A DNA stretch of 64,000 nt from Dyadobacter sp. 50-39 (GTDB taxonomy: Bacteria; Bacteroidota; Bacteroidia; Cytophagales; Spirosomataceae), in contig MKSR01000047.1 of the NCBI GenBank assembly GCA_001898145.1, forward strand, positions 496,001 to 560,000. The letters run 5' to 3'. The position numbers and the translations under genes are program-made. Below, piece after piece: positions 17,978-27,855 of this stretch; the stretch's first letter is position 1, and each line of letters starts with the position of its first letter. The notes beneath the pieces were generated by a model. That model was given only the letters and a program-made list of their open reading frames with translations. It was not told the DNA's origin and made no database searches.

Positions 17978-19084
17978 TTAGTTGAACCGCTGCTTTCCTC
18001 CGGATTTGGCAGGATGCTGGCTTTCAGACGGTTGGGGTTTGGATATTAATGCGTTCTTTTCCATATCGGCATTGAAAATACGGAACCTGGATATGTCACA
18101 GGCCAGGTATAGTGCTTGCAGCAGTGAACCCGGTTCTGCCAAATTTTTGCCTGCGATGTTGTAAGCAGTACCATGGTCGGGTGAGGTGCGCACGGCCGAC
18201 AGCCCGGCTGTGAAGTTAACGCCTTCATTGAAAGCCAGCGTTTTAAATGGAATCAGACCCTGATCGTGGTACATGGCCAGTACTGCATCGTACTGGCGGT
18301 AAGTACCTGCTGCGAAAAAGCCGTCGGCGGGGAAGGGGCCTACCACCAGATTTCCTCTTTCTTTGAATTGCTTAATGACTGGCTGAATTACCTCGATTTC
18401 TTCCGAACCCAGCAGGCCATTTTCTCCTGCATGCGGATTCAGGCCTAACACAGCCAGTTTAGGTTTTTTTATTCCAAAGTCACTTTTCAGCGATTGTAAA
18501 ATCTGCTCGATCTTCGCTGAGAGCTTGTCTGCGGTGATATGTTCCCGTACGTTTTGCAGCGGAATGTGGCCCGTGAGCACGCCTACGCGAAGCTCACCTG
18601 CGACCATGAACATCAACGCATCGTCTTTGTCGAATGCTTGCGCAAGGAATTCGGTATGGCCGGGGAATTTGAAATCGTCGTTCTGGATGTTATCCTTATT
18701 GATAGGGCCAGTGACCAGGGCCTGAATTTTCCCTTCTTTCAAATCTTCCACTGCGCGTTTCAGCGACGCGAACGACCCCTGGCCGGCTTCGGCTGTGACC
18801 TTGCCGGGTTGTATTTCCGTCTGGTGGTCATGCCAGCAGGTAATTACGTTGGTCAATTTATGATTAGCCTGTTCGGCCTTCTGGATCCCGTGCAGGTTCC
18901 AGTCTTTCATTTCAAGCAGATTGCGGTACTGGTTCAATACTCTCAGGGAGCCGTAAATGATTGGTGTGCACAATTTAGATAACTGGTTACCTTCTAATGC
19001 TTTAAGGATTACTTCCGGGCCAATGCCGTTATAATCGCCGATTGTGATCCCGATAACCGGTTTATCACTGTGTTGTTCGCTCAT
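17978..19084 (-). CDS. pdxA: 4-hydroxythreonine-4-phosphate dehydrogenase PdxA
   Basis: 368 residues. PdxA oxidises 4-phosphohydroxy-L-threonine with NAD in the DXP-dependent route to pyridoxal phosphate. The metal-binding histidines are visible in FPGHTEFLAQ, LNPHAGENG and YHDQGLIPFK, and the N-terminus IGITIGDYNGIGPEV is typical. The last 25 residues (after ADMEKNALI) are a polar tail beyond the usual end. I take the ATG at 19084 (MSEQHSDKPVIG); the open frame to 19156 would overlap the upstream region of the divergent dehydrogenase. In related bacteria pdxA often sits near rsmA; that gene is not seen here. Confidence 0.94.
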   Translation of the reverse strand: MSEQHSDKPVIGITIGDYNGIGPEVILKALEGNQLSKLCTPIIYGSLRVLNQYRNLLEMKDWNLHGIQKAEQANHKLTNVITCWHDHQTEIQPGKVTAEAGQGSFASLKRAVEDLKEGKIQALVTGPINKDNIQNDDFKFPGHTEFLAQAFDKDDALMFMVAGELRVGVLTGHIPLQNVREHITADKLSAKIEQILQSLKSDFGIKKPKLAVLGLNPHAGENGLLGSEEIEVIQPVIKQFKERGNLVVGPFPADGFFAAGTYRQYDAVLAMYHDQGLIPFKTLAFNEGVNFTAGLSAVRTSPDHGTAYNIAGKNLAEPGSLLQALYLACDISRFRIFNADMEKNALISKPQPSESQHPAKSGGKQRFN

Positions 19085-19179
19085 GTGGGTAAATGCTGTT
19101 GTATGTGTTCTGCTGCGTAATTCTGTATTACTTTTGCCGGACGGTTCAACCGGCAAGTTACAAAAAATCCTGTGCTACT

Positions 19180-20106
19180 ATGAAAATCCTGATCGCAGAC
19201 TCCATGCACCACTCATTATTCGGGATGCTGGACGAGCAAAACTGGGGATACGACTACCATCCTGAATACAAAAGAGAAGATATAAAGAATGCATTGCCCG
19301 GCTATGAAGGGCTGATGATTCGCAGCAAGACTTTCCTGGACCGGGAAATGCTGGAAAACGCTTCGAAACTACGCTTCATCGCGCGTGCAGGTGCCGGGCT
19401 GGACCTGATTGACCTGGAAGTGGCAAAACAACTGGGGATAGCGGTATTTCACGCAGGTACCGGAAATCGTGATGCGGTTGCTGAGCATGCTTTGGGTATG
19501 TTGCTGGCGCTGTTCAACAATATTCTGCGGGCCGACAGGCAAGTTCGGAACGGGATCTGGGACCGCGAGGGAAACAGGGGAGTGGAGCTGTTGGGAAAAA
19601 CCGTCGGCCTGATCGGTTACGGAAACAACGGCTCGGCTACGGCCATGCGGCTGAGTGGATTCGGCTGCCGCGTGCTTGCATACGATAAATACCGTGACAA
19701 CTATGGAGACACCTTCGCGACGGAGTCATCTATCGAAGAAATTCAGCTTGAGGCCGACATTGTCAGTCTGCATATCCCGCTAACCGATATTACGCGCTAC
19801 CTGGTAGACGAAGAATTTATTCGCGCTTTTGCCAAGCCATTTTATCTTTTGAATTTATCCAGAGGCGAGGTGGTTAAATTAAATGCAGTTAAGGACGCGC
19901 TGGAAAGCGGTAAAATCAAAGGTGCATGTCTGGACGTCCTGGAAAACGAAAAGATAGGAAAGCTGAATGCCGATCAGCAGGTGGTGTTTGACTACCTGTG
20001 TGCTTCTGACCGTGTAGTGCTTACACCGCACATTGCCGGCTGGACTCATGAGAGTTATGTCCGGATCAATGAAGTACTGGTAGCACAAATCCGGAACTGG
20101 CTATAA
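19180..20106 (+). CDS. D-isomer-specific 2-hydroxyacid dehydrogenase (SerA-like)
   Basis: 308 residues. The NAD-binding motif is GLIGYGNNGSA near 146-156; the catalytic Arg (NLSRGEVV), Glu (DVLENEK) and His (TPHIAGWTHES) are all present. The fold is that of short phosphoglycerate dehydrogenases and related 2-hydroxyacid reductases without ACT regulatory domain, so 3-phosphoglycerate is a possible but unproven substrate. I use the ATG at 19180; an earlier in-frame ATG at 19093 would add a cysteine-rich leader that has no family match and lies over a TACTTTTG box (19129-19136) and a GC-rich hairpin (19134-19156). It is divergent from pdxA. Confidence 0.85.
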   Translation: MKILIADSMHHSLFGMLDEQNWGYDYHPEYKREDIKNALPGYEGLMIRSKTFLDREMLENASKLRFIARAGAGLDLIDLEVAKQLGIAVFHAGTGNRDAVAEHALGMLLALFNNILRADRQVRNGIWDREGNRGVELLGKTVGLIGYGNNGSATAMRLSGFGCRVLAYDKYRDNYGDTFATESSIEEIQLEADIVSLHIPLTDITRYLVDEEFIRAFAKPFYLLNLSRGEVVKLNAVKDALESGKIKGACLDVLENEKIGKLNADQQVVFDYLCASDRVVLTPHIAGWTHESYVRINEVLVAQIRNWL

Positions 20107-20113
20107 ACAAATA

Positions 20114-20136
20114 TGCCGACCAATGGTCGGCACGTT
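20114..20136 (+). terminator. Probable terminator after the 2-hydroxyacid dehydrogenase gene
   Basis: TGCCGACC pairs exactly with GGTCGGCA across AAT. The T-tract after it is weak (CGTTTG). It lies between convergent genes. Confidence 0.55.
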
Positions 20137-20166
20137 TGCATCTATTAGCCATGAAAAATAAAATAC

Positions 20167-20733
20167 TTACTTGCCAAGTGTACCGCGAAGCGCACGTGGG
20201 ATTTCAACTGATGCGATCGGATTGCTTGTCGCTGTCAATATAACAAAATTTTCAGCTTTGAGTGCACCAACCTTCACAGATTTTCCTAAATCTAGTTCAG
20301 TCACATCAACATTTACATAGTCAGGGATGTTCTCCGCAAGACCCTGTACGCGCAATTTACGCAATTTTTGGTTCATTTTACCACCTTTCATAACGCCGGT
20401 GGATGTACCTGTCAATTTAATAGGTACTTCAACTTTTATTTCCTTTCCTGGTACGATTTGCAGGAAATCCGCATGGATCAACGCATCGTTAACGGGATGA
20501 TATTGTGTTTCCTGAAGAATCGCATTGTACACAGTACCTTCGATGTTCAGGGTAACGTTAAAAATATCTGGTGTGAAAAGCAATTCACGGAACAGCATTG
20601 TTGGTGCATAGAAATGCACTTGTTCGTCACCGCCGTACAGCACTGATGGAACATACCCTTGAGCGCGCAAGTTTTGTGATTCCACCTTGCCGAGATTCGC
20701 TCTTTTAAACCCTACAATCTCAAGACTTTTCAT
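20167..20733 (-). CDS. rplY: 50S ribosomal protein L25/general stress protein Ctc
   Basis: 188 residues: the 5S-rRNA-binding L25 domain (EIVGFKRANLGKVESQNLR) followed by the beta-rich C-terminal TL5 domain, giving the long Ctc form found in most bacteria outside the Enterobacteria. It binds 5S rRNA in the large subunit's central protuberance. It lies 35 bases downstream of prs on the same strand, the classic prs-ctc order. Codon use looks biased towards common codons, as expected for a ribosomal protein. Confidence 0.96.
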   Translation of the reverse strand: MKSLEIVGFKRANLGKVESQNLRAQGYVPSVLYGGDEQVHFYAPTMLFRELLFTPDIFNVTLNIEGTVYNAILQETQYHPVNDALIHADFLQIVPGKEIKVEVPIKLTGTSTGVMKGGKMNQKLRKLRVQGLAENIPDYVNVDVTELDLGKSVKVGALKAENFVILTATSNPIASVEIPRALRGTLGK

Positions 20734-20768
20734 AAGATTTTTTAATATAAAGTTAAATAAAAGAAAAT

Positions 20769-21713
20769 TTACTGAGAATTTATAAACAATGAACTAATAG
20801 ATTCGTGATCGCGTATCCGGCCTATTGCCTTTGCAAAAATTTCTGCAACAGACAGTACGCGGATTTTTTCGTTCTGTTGCTTAAGAGGAATTGTATCTGT
20901 TACAATCAGCTCTTCAAGCACCGATTTGGCAATATTTTCATGCGCTTTGCCCGACATGATCGCGTGTGTGCTGATAGCACGGACCGAAGTAGCGCCTTTT
21001 TCCATAATGATCTCCGCAGCCTTACAGAGTGTTCCCCCCGTATCGATCAGGTCGTCCACCAATACTACGTCCATTCCCTCCACATCACCGATTACCTGCA
21101 TACTGGCGATTTCATTGGCGCGTTTCCGGTGCTTATCGCACAGGATCATGTCCGCATTGAGGAACTTGGCAAAATTCCGCGCACGGGCCGCGCCGCCTAC
21201 GTCAGGCGATGCGATCAGAAGATTTTTGAGGTTCAGGGATTTAATATAAGGAACAAAAATCGAGGTCCCTTCTAGGTGGTCGACAGGTAGGTCCAGAAAG
21301 CCTTGAATCTGTCCGGCGTGCAGATCGATGGTCATCACACGGTCAACTCCCACCGCCGTGAGCAGATTCGCAACGACTTTCGCAGCGATTGCCACGCGTG
21401 GCTTATCTTTTCTGTCTTGCCTGGCGTAGCCGAAATAAGGGATCACAACCGTCACATAGTGTGCCGAAGCACGACGGGCCGCATCCACCATCAGCAGCAA
21501 CTCCATCAGGTTATCGGCGGGAGGAAATGTAGATTGGATCAAAAAAACATCACAACCCCTGATCGACTCCTCAAAACTTGGTGACAACTCGCCGTCGCTG
21601 AACTTCCGTAGCGTGTAGCCTCCCAGTTCCTTACCATAATACCTGGCAATGTCTTTGGCCAAATATTCGGACTGACTTCCCGAGAATATTTTTACTGTAT
21701 TGAATGAACCCAT
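20769..21713 (-). CDS. prs: Ribose-phosphate pyrophosphokinase
   Basis: About 314 residues. Prs makes PRPP from ribose-5-phosphate and ATP for nucleotide, His and Trp synthesis. The PRPP-binding loop VVLVDDLIDTGGTL and the flexible-loop region CDKHRKRANEI are intact, as is the N-terminal KIFSGSQSEYLAKDI. The start is either the ATG at 21713 (MGSFNTVKIFSG) or the one at 21719; I prefer the inner one from family length. A TAATTTTG -7-like box on the minus strand (21733-21740) lies just upstream, without a clear -33 element. The gene is followed by rplY. Confidence 0.96.
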   Translation of the reverse strand: MGSFNTVKIFSGSQSEYLAKDIARYYGKELGGYTLRKFSDGELSPSFEESIRGCDVFLIQSTFPPADNLMELLLMVDAARRASAHYVTVVIPYFGYARQDRKDKPRVAIAAKVVANLLTAVGVDRVMTIDLHAGQIQGFLDLPVDHLEGTSIFVPYIKSLNLKNLLIASPDVGGAARARNFAKFLNADMILCDKHRKRANEIASMQVIGDVEGMDVVLVDDLIDTGGTLCKAAEIIMEKGATSVRAISTHAIMSGKAHENIAKSVLEELIVTDTIPLKQQNEKIRVLSVAEIFAKAIGRIRDHESISSLFINSQ

Positions 21714-21751
21714 GGCCAAACTAAAATTTGCGCAAAATTAAATAAAACCTG

Positions 21752-22330
21752 TTAATTAAGATAGTATCTTTTTAAAAAAATATAATAAAGCTGCACCACG
21801 CAGTATCCTGCCAGCATTCCTACCAGCGACCCGACCAAAATATCGAGTGGATAATGCACCCCCACATACACCCGGCTGTATGCGTAAATGGCAGCCCAAA
21901 GGAACAGAAATGCCATCTGGGGGATTTTATTGCGCGTCAGGCTGAACCACGAAATCGCCAGCGCGAAACTTGTGGATGCGTGGGAGGAAGCAAACCCATA
22001 CATGCCGCCGCAATCGGTCACATGATGCATGACAGTGGTGATAGTTGGATCATGGCAGGGCCTCAGCCGTAGGAAATAGGGCTTCATGAACCCGGAAGTG
22101 ATTTTATCGGCCACTGCAACGGCCAGCACCACTGTAATAATCATCAGCCCGCCTCTTTTCCATCCTTCCGCGCGGACCGTCAACGCGATCAGCAGGACGT
22201 ACATTGGAATCCAGGTGAATTTATAGGTGACCCAGTACATTATTGTGTCCAACCAGGGCGTATGCAGGCCATTAAGCCATAAAAATAGCTCCTGGTCGAT
22301 GCGGACTATGTGATGTACCGCATCCGTCAT
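21752..22330 (-). CDS. PAP2-family membrane phosphatase
   Basis: A 192-residue membrane protein with five or six helices and the complete PAP2 signature: KPYFLRLRP (motif 1), YGFASSHAS (motif 2, catalytic His) and SRVYVGVHYPLDILVG (motif 3). Members dephosphorylate undecaprenyl diphosphate, phosphatidylglycerophosphate or other lipid phosphates at the outer face of the inner membrane. BacA-independent undecaprenyl-PP recycling is a plausible role, not proven. Its ATG overlaps the trpS stop by four bases, so it is translated with trpS. Confidence 0.9.
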   Translation of the reverse strand: MTDAVHHIVRIDQELFLWLNGLHTPWLDTIMYWVTYKFTWIPMYVLLIALTVRAEGWKRGGLMIITVVLAVAVADKITSGFMKPYFLRLRPCHDPTITTVMHHVTDCGGMYGFASSHASTSFALAISWFSLTRNKIPQMAFLFLWAAIYAYSRVYVGVHYPLDILVGSLVGMLAGYCVVQLYYIFLKRYYLN

Positions 22331-23304
22331 GAACTGAAACCAAGCACCTTTCTCACCTTGCCAATTGTTTCCTGTGCGATTTCACGCGCCTTGGCTTCGC
22401 CTTCCACCAAAATTCCTTCAAGCTCAGCGGTATTTTCCATGTAGTAGTTGAAAACACGGCGCGGCTCGGCGAAGACTTCCATAAAGCATTCGAAAAGCGC
22501 CTGCTTGGCGTGGCCATAGCCGTAACCGCCATTCAGGTAGTTCTGCCGCATTGTCTGCACGTCGGCCTCGCTGGCTACCAGGCTGTAAAGCTGGAAGGTA
22601 ATGTCCAAATCCGGATCTTTGGGCTCTTCCAATTGCTTTGAATCGGAGAGGATCTTTTTCGTGATCTTTTTCAGCTCGTTTTCCGGAAGGAAAATGTCTA
22701 TATAATTATGGTATGACTTGCTCATTTTTTGACCGTCGAGGCCCGGGATCGTCATAATGCGCTCGTCGATCTGCGGCTCGGGAAGCACGAGGATTTCTTC
22801 ACCCGCCAGGATATTGAAGCGGTTGGCAATGTCCTTCGTCATTTCCAGGTGCTGCTTCTGGTCTTTGCCAACCGGGATGATATTGGCATTATATAGCAGG
22901 ATGTCGGCTGCTTGCAGAACAGGGTAGGTGAAAAGTCCCGCATTCACATCCGCCAGTTTCTCTGACTTGTCCTTAAACGACGTCGCGTTAGCAAGCATCG
23001 GGAATGGCGTGAAGCAGTTGAGGTACCAGGCGAGCTCTGTATGTTCCTGCACGCGCGACTGGCGCCAGAAGACATTCTTTTTGTAGTCGAACCCGAATGC
23101 CAGCCAGGTCGCTGCAATCGCGCGGACATACTCGCCACGCTCGGGGCCGCTTTTCAGTGTCGTCAGCGAATGGAGATCGGCGATGAAGAAGAAAGATTCG
23201 TTCCCGGGGTTTTTAGAAAGTTCGATCGCAGGTTTGATGGCTCCCAGGATGTTACCCAGGTGAGGTCGCCCGCTGCTTTGAATGCCTGTTAGGATTCTGG
23301 CCAT
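22327..23304 (-). CDS. trpS: Tryptophan--tRNA ligase
   Basis: 325 residues, a normal bacterial TrpRS length. The class I signatures are present: GRPHLGNILG as the HIGH-type motif near residues 13-22, and KMSKS near 193-197. It charges tRNA-Trp. It is followed, with a four-base overlap, by the PAP2 phosphatase gene and is divergent from the DUF2461 gene with 95 bases between the starts. Confidence 0.97.
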   Translation of the reverse strand: MARILTGIQSSGRPHLGNILGAIKPAIELSKNPGNESFFFIADLHSLTTLKSGPERGEYVRAIAATWLAFGFDYKKNVFWRQSRVQEHTELAWYLNCFTPFPMLANATSFKDKSEKLADVNAGLFTYPVLQAADILLYNANIIPVGKDQKQHLEMTKDIANRFNILAGEEILVLPEPQIDERIMTIPGLDGQKMSKSYHNYIDIFLPENELKKITKKILSDSKQLEEPKDPDLDITFQLYSLVASEADVQTMRQNYLNGGYGYGHAKQALFECFMEVFAEPRRVFNYYMENTAELEGILVEGEAKAREIAQETIGKVRKVLGFSS

Positions 23305-23399
23305 TAATCGTCTTTAAATTTGATGCTAAGGCCTCAAAATTCGTTAAATTGAACCAGAAAACGTAGTAAATTTGAATTTTATACCTTCACCAACACGAC

Positions 23400-24071
23400 A
23401 TGGATTCTAAAACGCTGCACTTTCTCAGCCAATTAGCCGAAAACAATAATAGGGAGTGGTTTCAGGAAAATAAGAAACTTTATGAAGCCGCAAAGGCAGA
23501 TATGGAGAAGCTGGTCGGCTTCCTGATCGACGAGGTCGGCAAGTTCGAAGACCTCGGAAATATACAGGTCAAAGATTGTATGCTGCGCATTTACAGAGAT
23601 GTCCGCTTCTCGAAAAATAAGGACCCGTACAAAAAGAATTTAGCGGCCGGCATCGGTCCGGGCGGGAAGAGTTCGGGGAAAATCGATTACTACCTGCAGG
23701 TGCAGCCCGGCGACCAGACGTTCCTGGGCGGCGGCATGTGGGAGGTCACTACCGAGCAGCTGGCGCGTTTCCGGCAGGAGATCGATTACAATGCGCATGA
23801 GCTGAAAGCGATTATGCAAGAGAAAGAATTTCACAGCTATTTTCCGGAGATACACGGCGAGAGCTTGAAAACGGTACCGAAAGGATACGCCAAAGACCAT
23901 CCGGAAATCGATCTGTTAAAGCGCAAGCAATTGTTTTTTATGCACCGCTATACCGACAAAGAGGTGGCGTCCAAGGACTTCGGTAACCAGGTTCTGAAAG
24001 GAATTCAAATCCTGAAACCCTTTACCGATTATATGAATTATGTATTGTACGAAGAGGCGGAGGAGCATTGA
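23400..24071 (+). CDS. DUF2461 domain-containing protein
   Basis: 223 residues covering the whole DUF2461 family (TIGR02453), with the typical NNREWFQENKKLYEAAK start and the RIYRDVRFSKNKDPYKKN core. The function is unknown in bacteria and fungi; no catalytic motif is evident. A TAAATTTG box (23367-23374) lies 25 bases before the ATG, with a TTG 15 bases further upstream, closer than usual. It is 48 bases upstream of dnaE on the same strand. Confidence 0.88.
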   Translation: MDSKTLHFLSQLAENNNREWFQENKKLYEAAKADMEKLVGFLIDEVGKFEDLGNIQVKDCMLRIYRDVRFSKNKDPYKKNLAAGIGPGGKSSGKIDYYLQVQPGDQTFLGGGMWEVTTEQLARFRQEIDYNAHELKAIMQEKEFHSYFPEIHGESLKTVPKGYAKDHPEIDLLKRKQLFFMHRYTDKEVASKDFGNQVLKGIQILKPFTDYMNYVLYEEAEEH

Positions 24072-24119
24072 TCCGCGCTGATCCGCATAGGCTTCAATAC
24101 CCATTACAACCCATTTAAT

Positions 24120-27100
24120 ATGCAATTTTCACACTTGCACTGTCATACGCAGTTCTCTCTGCTTGATGGCGCTGCCGACATTAAAAAGCTTTTCAAAAAG
24201 GCCAAGGAGGACAAAATGCCCGCTGTCGCCATCACCGACCATGGCAATATGTTCGGAGTGTTCGAGTTTGTGGCCGAGGGGAACAAGCAGGGCATCAAGC
24301 CGATCGTCGGTTGCGAGTTTTATGTGGTAGAGGACCGGCATGTGCGGCAGTTTACCAAAGACAAAAAGGATGTCCGTTTTCACCAGCTATTACTTGCAAA
24401 GGATGAAATAGGGTATAAAAACCTGGTGAAAATGTGCTCGCTGGGCTTCATGGAAGGGATGTATGGTAAGTATCCGAGGATTGATAAGGAACTGATCGTG
24501 CAATACCACCACGGGTTGATCGCGACGACCTGTTGTATCGGTGCGATGATCCCGAAAGCCATTATCCGGCATGGCGAGGAAGCCGCAGAAAAGGAATTTC
24601 GGTGGTGGCTCGACCTGTTTGGGGATGATTTCTACGTGGAATTGCAACGGCATGATATCCGCGATCAGTACATTGTGAATGAGGTGCTTATCAAGTTCGC
24701 AAGGAAGTATAATGTGAAGATCATCTGCTCGAATGACTCGCATTATGTAGACCGCGACGACTGGAATGCGCATGATATTTTGCTTTGTATTAACACCGGC
24801 GATAAGCAAAGCACGCCTTCGGCCAAAGACTTTGATGATGAAAAGGGTATTCCAAAAGGCTCGCGCTTTGCATTTTATAATGACCAGTTTTATTTCAAAA
24901 ATACCAGCGAAATGCTGCAACTGTTCAACGACCTGCCCGAGTCGCTGGACAATACCAATGAGATCGTAGACAAGATCAAAACGCTCGATCTGCGCAAAGA
25001 TATTCTGCTACCCAACTTCCCGATTCCCGACGAGTTCAAAACGCACACTTTGTCGGAAATGGTAGGTAAAAAGGAGCTTACCGCCGATGTTTTGAACCAA
25101 TGGGAATACCTGCGGCACCTTACTTTTGAAGGTGCGCGCAAAAAATATGAAGTGGTAACACCCGAGATCGAGGAACGGCTCAATTTCGAGTTGCAAACCA
25201 TCCGGAATATGGGCTTTCCGGGTTACTTCCTTATCGTGGCGGACTTTATCGATGCCGGGCGTAAGATGGGGGTTTTCATTGGTCCAGGGCGTGGTTCTGC
25301 GGCTGGTTCCGCGGTGGCCTACGCGATCGGAATTACAAATATCGACCCCGTCAAGTACGACCTGCTTTTCGAGCGTTTCCTCAACCCCGACCGTATCTCC
25401 ATGCCCGATATCGACACCGACTTCGACGACGATGGGCGCCAGAAGGTGATCGATTATGTGGTAAAAAAATATGGATACAACCAGGTAGCGCAGATTGTGA
25501 CCTACGGTACTATGGCCGCCAAGTCGGCGATCAAGGACGTGGCGCGGGTAATGGACCTGCCGCTGCCGGACGCGAACATGCTCGCGAAGCTGGTACCGGA
25601 TAAGCCGACGTACAACATGACGCTGAACCGCATTTTTACAGCGCCATTGGAAGGAGAAGGCAGCCTTATGAAAAAGGAAGGCATTTCGCCGGACGAGTTG
25701 GAGAATGTGAAAAGGATGCGTTCCATTGCGCTGGGCAATGACTTGCAAGCGAGCGTATTACAGGAGGCGCGCAGACTCGAAGGGACGGTGCGGAACACAG
25801 GTATTCATGCCGCGGGTATCATCATCGCGCCTAGCGATCTGACCGAAATTATTCCGGTAAGTACTTCCAAAGATTCGGATTTTCTGATTACCCAGTACCA
25901 GGGTAAGATCATTGAGGACGCCGGGGTAATCAAGATGGACTTTTTGGGGCTTCGAAACCTTTCGATTATTAAGGAGGCCCTCAGGATGATCAAAAATAAT
26001 TATGATAGAGATATTGTCATAGATGACATCCCACTGGATGATCCCAAAGTTTTCGAGCTGTTCCAGCGCGGGGAGACGAATGCGATATTCCAGTTCGAAT
26101 CCGACGGGATGAAGAAGTATATGCGCGACCTCATTCCCGACCGGTTTGAGCACTTGATCGCAATGAACGCATTGTACCGGCCGGGTCCGATCGCCTACAT
26201 TCCTAACTTTATTCGAAGGAAGAACGGGCAGGAGGAAGTGACCTACGATTTGCCTGAACTGGAAGAGTACCTGGCTGATACTTATGGTATTACAGTTTAT
26301 CAGGAGCAAGTAATGCTTTTGTCGCAGAAGCTGGCAGGCTTTACCAAAGGCCAGGCCGACACGCTGCGGAAAGCGATGGGTAAGAAGCAGATCGAGACGC
26401 TGAACAAGCTGAAAGGCGACTTCATGAAAGGGGGTACCGAAAAGGGCCTCGACGCGAAGAAGCTGGAAAAGATATGGACCGACTGGGAAGCATTCGCGTC
26501 GTATGCATTCAACAAGTCGCACTCGACGTGCTATGCATTTGTCGCCTATCAGACCGCTTACCTGAAAGCACATTACCCGGCCGAATACATGGCGGCGGTT
26601 TTGACCAGCTCGCTGGGCAGCATCGATAAGATTACATTCTTTATGGAAGAATGTAAAAACCTGGGCTTGCCTGTGCTTGGTCCGGACATCAATGAATCGG
26701 AGCGACAGTTCAGCGTAAACAAGAAAGGCGAGATCCGATTCGGGCTCGCGGGTGTGAAAGGTAGCGGCGACGCAGCGGTGGAATCCATTATCGAGGAGCG
26801 CGCAAAAGGTGGCCCGTTCAAGGACGTATTCGATTTCATGACGCGGGTGAATTTGCGCACCGTAAACAAAAAGACATTGGAGAGCCTTGCCTACGCGGGC
26901 GCATTCGATTGCTTCGGCGAGTACCATAGGGCGCAATATTTTACCGCCGAGGCGGGGGAGACAGGATCTTTTATAGAAAAGCTGATCCGCTATGCCAACA
27001 ATTATCATGCGGAGAAATCTTCCGCACAGGCGTCACTTTTCGGCATGTTGGGCGATAGTGGTTCCACGCTTGCAAAACCGAAAGCGGCCGACATAGCACC

Positions 27101-27770
27101 CTGGGACGACCTGGCCAAGCTGCGTTATGAGCAGGAGGTGGTTGGATTTTACATTTCGGGCCACCCGCTCGACACCTTCCGGGCAGAATTGGATAACTTC
27201 TGCAACTGCACGCTGGATAAGGTGATGGAAATCAATGAGGGCGAGCGCGCGCCGAAATATTATGGCAAGGATATCAATGTGGCAGGAATAGTCACAAGTG
27301 CGCAGGAAAGAATGTCGAAGAATGGTAGCTTGTTTATGATCTTTAAAATAGAAGACTACCAGGGCGCTATGGAAATGTTGATCGGCGGAGAGGATTATAT
27401 CCGGTTCAAAAACTACCTGCAAATAGGTCAGTTCCTGTATATTAAAGGCAAAGTGCAGAACCGCTGGAAGCAGGAAGACCAGTTTGAATTCAAGATTTCA
27501 CAGATACAGCTTCTTCCCGAAATTATGGAGAAAATGTGCAGAAAAATCAAGATAAACCTCACACTGGACCAGATTGACGCGCAGTTCATCCACGTGCTCA
27601 ATGATACCTTTGGGAGCTATCCCGGCGGGTGTCAGGTAAGTATGACGGTGAAGGATCCGGAGACCCATCTGGAAGTGGAAATGCTGTCTCGTGGCTACCG
27701 TGTAGCGCCTAGTAATGAGCTATTTAAGGTGCTTAGAGGTTCGCTGGGCGTGAAATTCTCCCTAAACTGA
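24120..27770 (+). CDS. dnaE: DNA polymerase III subunit alpha (DnaE)
   Basis: 1216 residues, the replicative DNA polymerase catalytic subunit. The N-terminal PHP domain begins HLHCHTQFSLLDG and continues with ITDHGNMFG, with its metal-binding residues kept, so it may still have PHP exonuclease or proofreading-associated activity. The polymerase catalytic aspartates are in MPDIDTDFDDDGRQ near residue 425. A helix-hairpin-helix region (GIRFGLAGVKG-type: RFGLAGVKGSG) and a C-terminal OB fold (INVAGIVTSAQERMSKNG) follow. No frameshift or inteins are seen. It is the third gene in the stretch starting at 23400 and is followed by trxA after 85 bases. Confidence 0.97.
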   Translation: MQFSHLHCHTQFSLLDGAADIKKLFKKAKEDKMPAVAITDHGNMFGVFEFVAEGNKQGIKPIVGCEFYVVEDRHVRQFTKDKKDVRFHQLLLAKDEIGYKNLVKMCSLGFMEGMYGKYPRIDKELIVQYHHGLIATTCCIGAMIPKAIIRHGEEAAEKEFRWWLDLFGDDFYVELQRHDIRDQYIVNEVLIKFARKYNVKIICSNDSHYVDRDDWNAHDILLCINTGDKQSTPSAKDFDDEKGIPKGSRFAFYNDQFYFKNTSEMLQLFNDLPESLDNTNEIVDKIKTLDLRKDILLPNFPIPDEFKTHTLSEMVGKKELTADVLNQWEYLRHLTFEGARKKYEVVTPEIEERLNFELQTIRNMGFPGYFLIVADFIDAGRKMGVFIGPGRGSAAGSAVAYAIGITNIDPVKYDLLFERFLNPDRISMPDIDTDFDDDGRQKVIDYVVKKYGYNQVAQIVTYGTMAAKSAIKDVARVMDLPLPDANMLAKLVPDKPTYNMTLNRIFTAPLEGEGSLMKKEGISPDELENVKRMRSIALGNDLQASVLQEARRLEGTVRNTGIHAAGIIIAPSDLTEIIPVSTSKDSDFLITQYQGKIIEDAGVIKMDFLGLRNLSIIKEALRMIKNNYDRDIVIDDIPLDDPKVFELFQRGETNAIFQFESDGMKKYMRDLIPDRFEHLIAMNALYRPGPIAYIPNFIRRKNGQEEVTYDLPELEEYLADTYGITVYQEQVMLLSQKLAGFTKGQADTLRKAMGKKQIETLNKLKGDFMKGGTEKGLDAKKLEKIWTDWEAFASYAFNKSHSTCYAFVAYQTAYLKAHYPAEYMAAVLTSSLGSIDKITFFMEECKNLGLPVLGPDINESERQFSVNKKGEIRFGLAGVKGSGDAAVESIIEERAKGGPFKDVFDFMTRVNLRTVNKKTLESLAYAGAFDCFGEYHRAQYFTAEAGETGSFIEKLIRYANNYHAEKSSAQASLFGMLGDSGSTLAKPKAADIAPWDDLAKLRYEQEVVGFYISGHPLDTFRAELDNFCNCTLDKVMEINEGERAPKYYGKDINVAGIVTSAQERMSKNGSLFMIFKIEDYQGAMEMLIGGEDYIRFKNYLQIGQFLYIKGKVQNRWKQEDQFEFKISQIQLLPEIMEKMCRKIKINLTLDQIDAQFIHVLNDTFGSYPGGCQVSMTVKDPETHLEVEMLSRGYRVAPSNELFKVLRGSLGVKFSLN

Positions 27771-27855
27771 TTTGTATTAAATTAAACAAGGAACTTTTAG
27801 ATACTAATATTCCTTATTAACCCAGATTGATAAATAACAATTAGACACTTAAAAC

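Noticed and set aside
25758..27008. A 416-residue open frame on the minus strand opposite dnaE
   Set aside because: It lies wholly inside dnaE, which has every polymerase motif; the protein is Arg/His/Val-rich with no recognisable domain. It is a G+C-driven antisense shadow.
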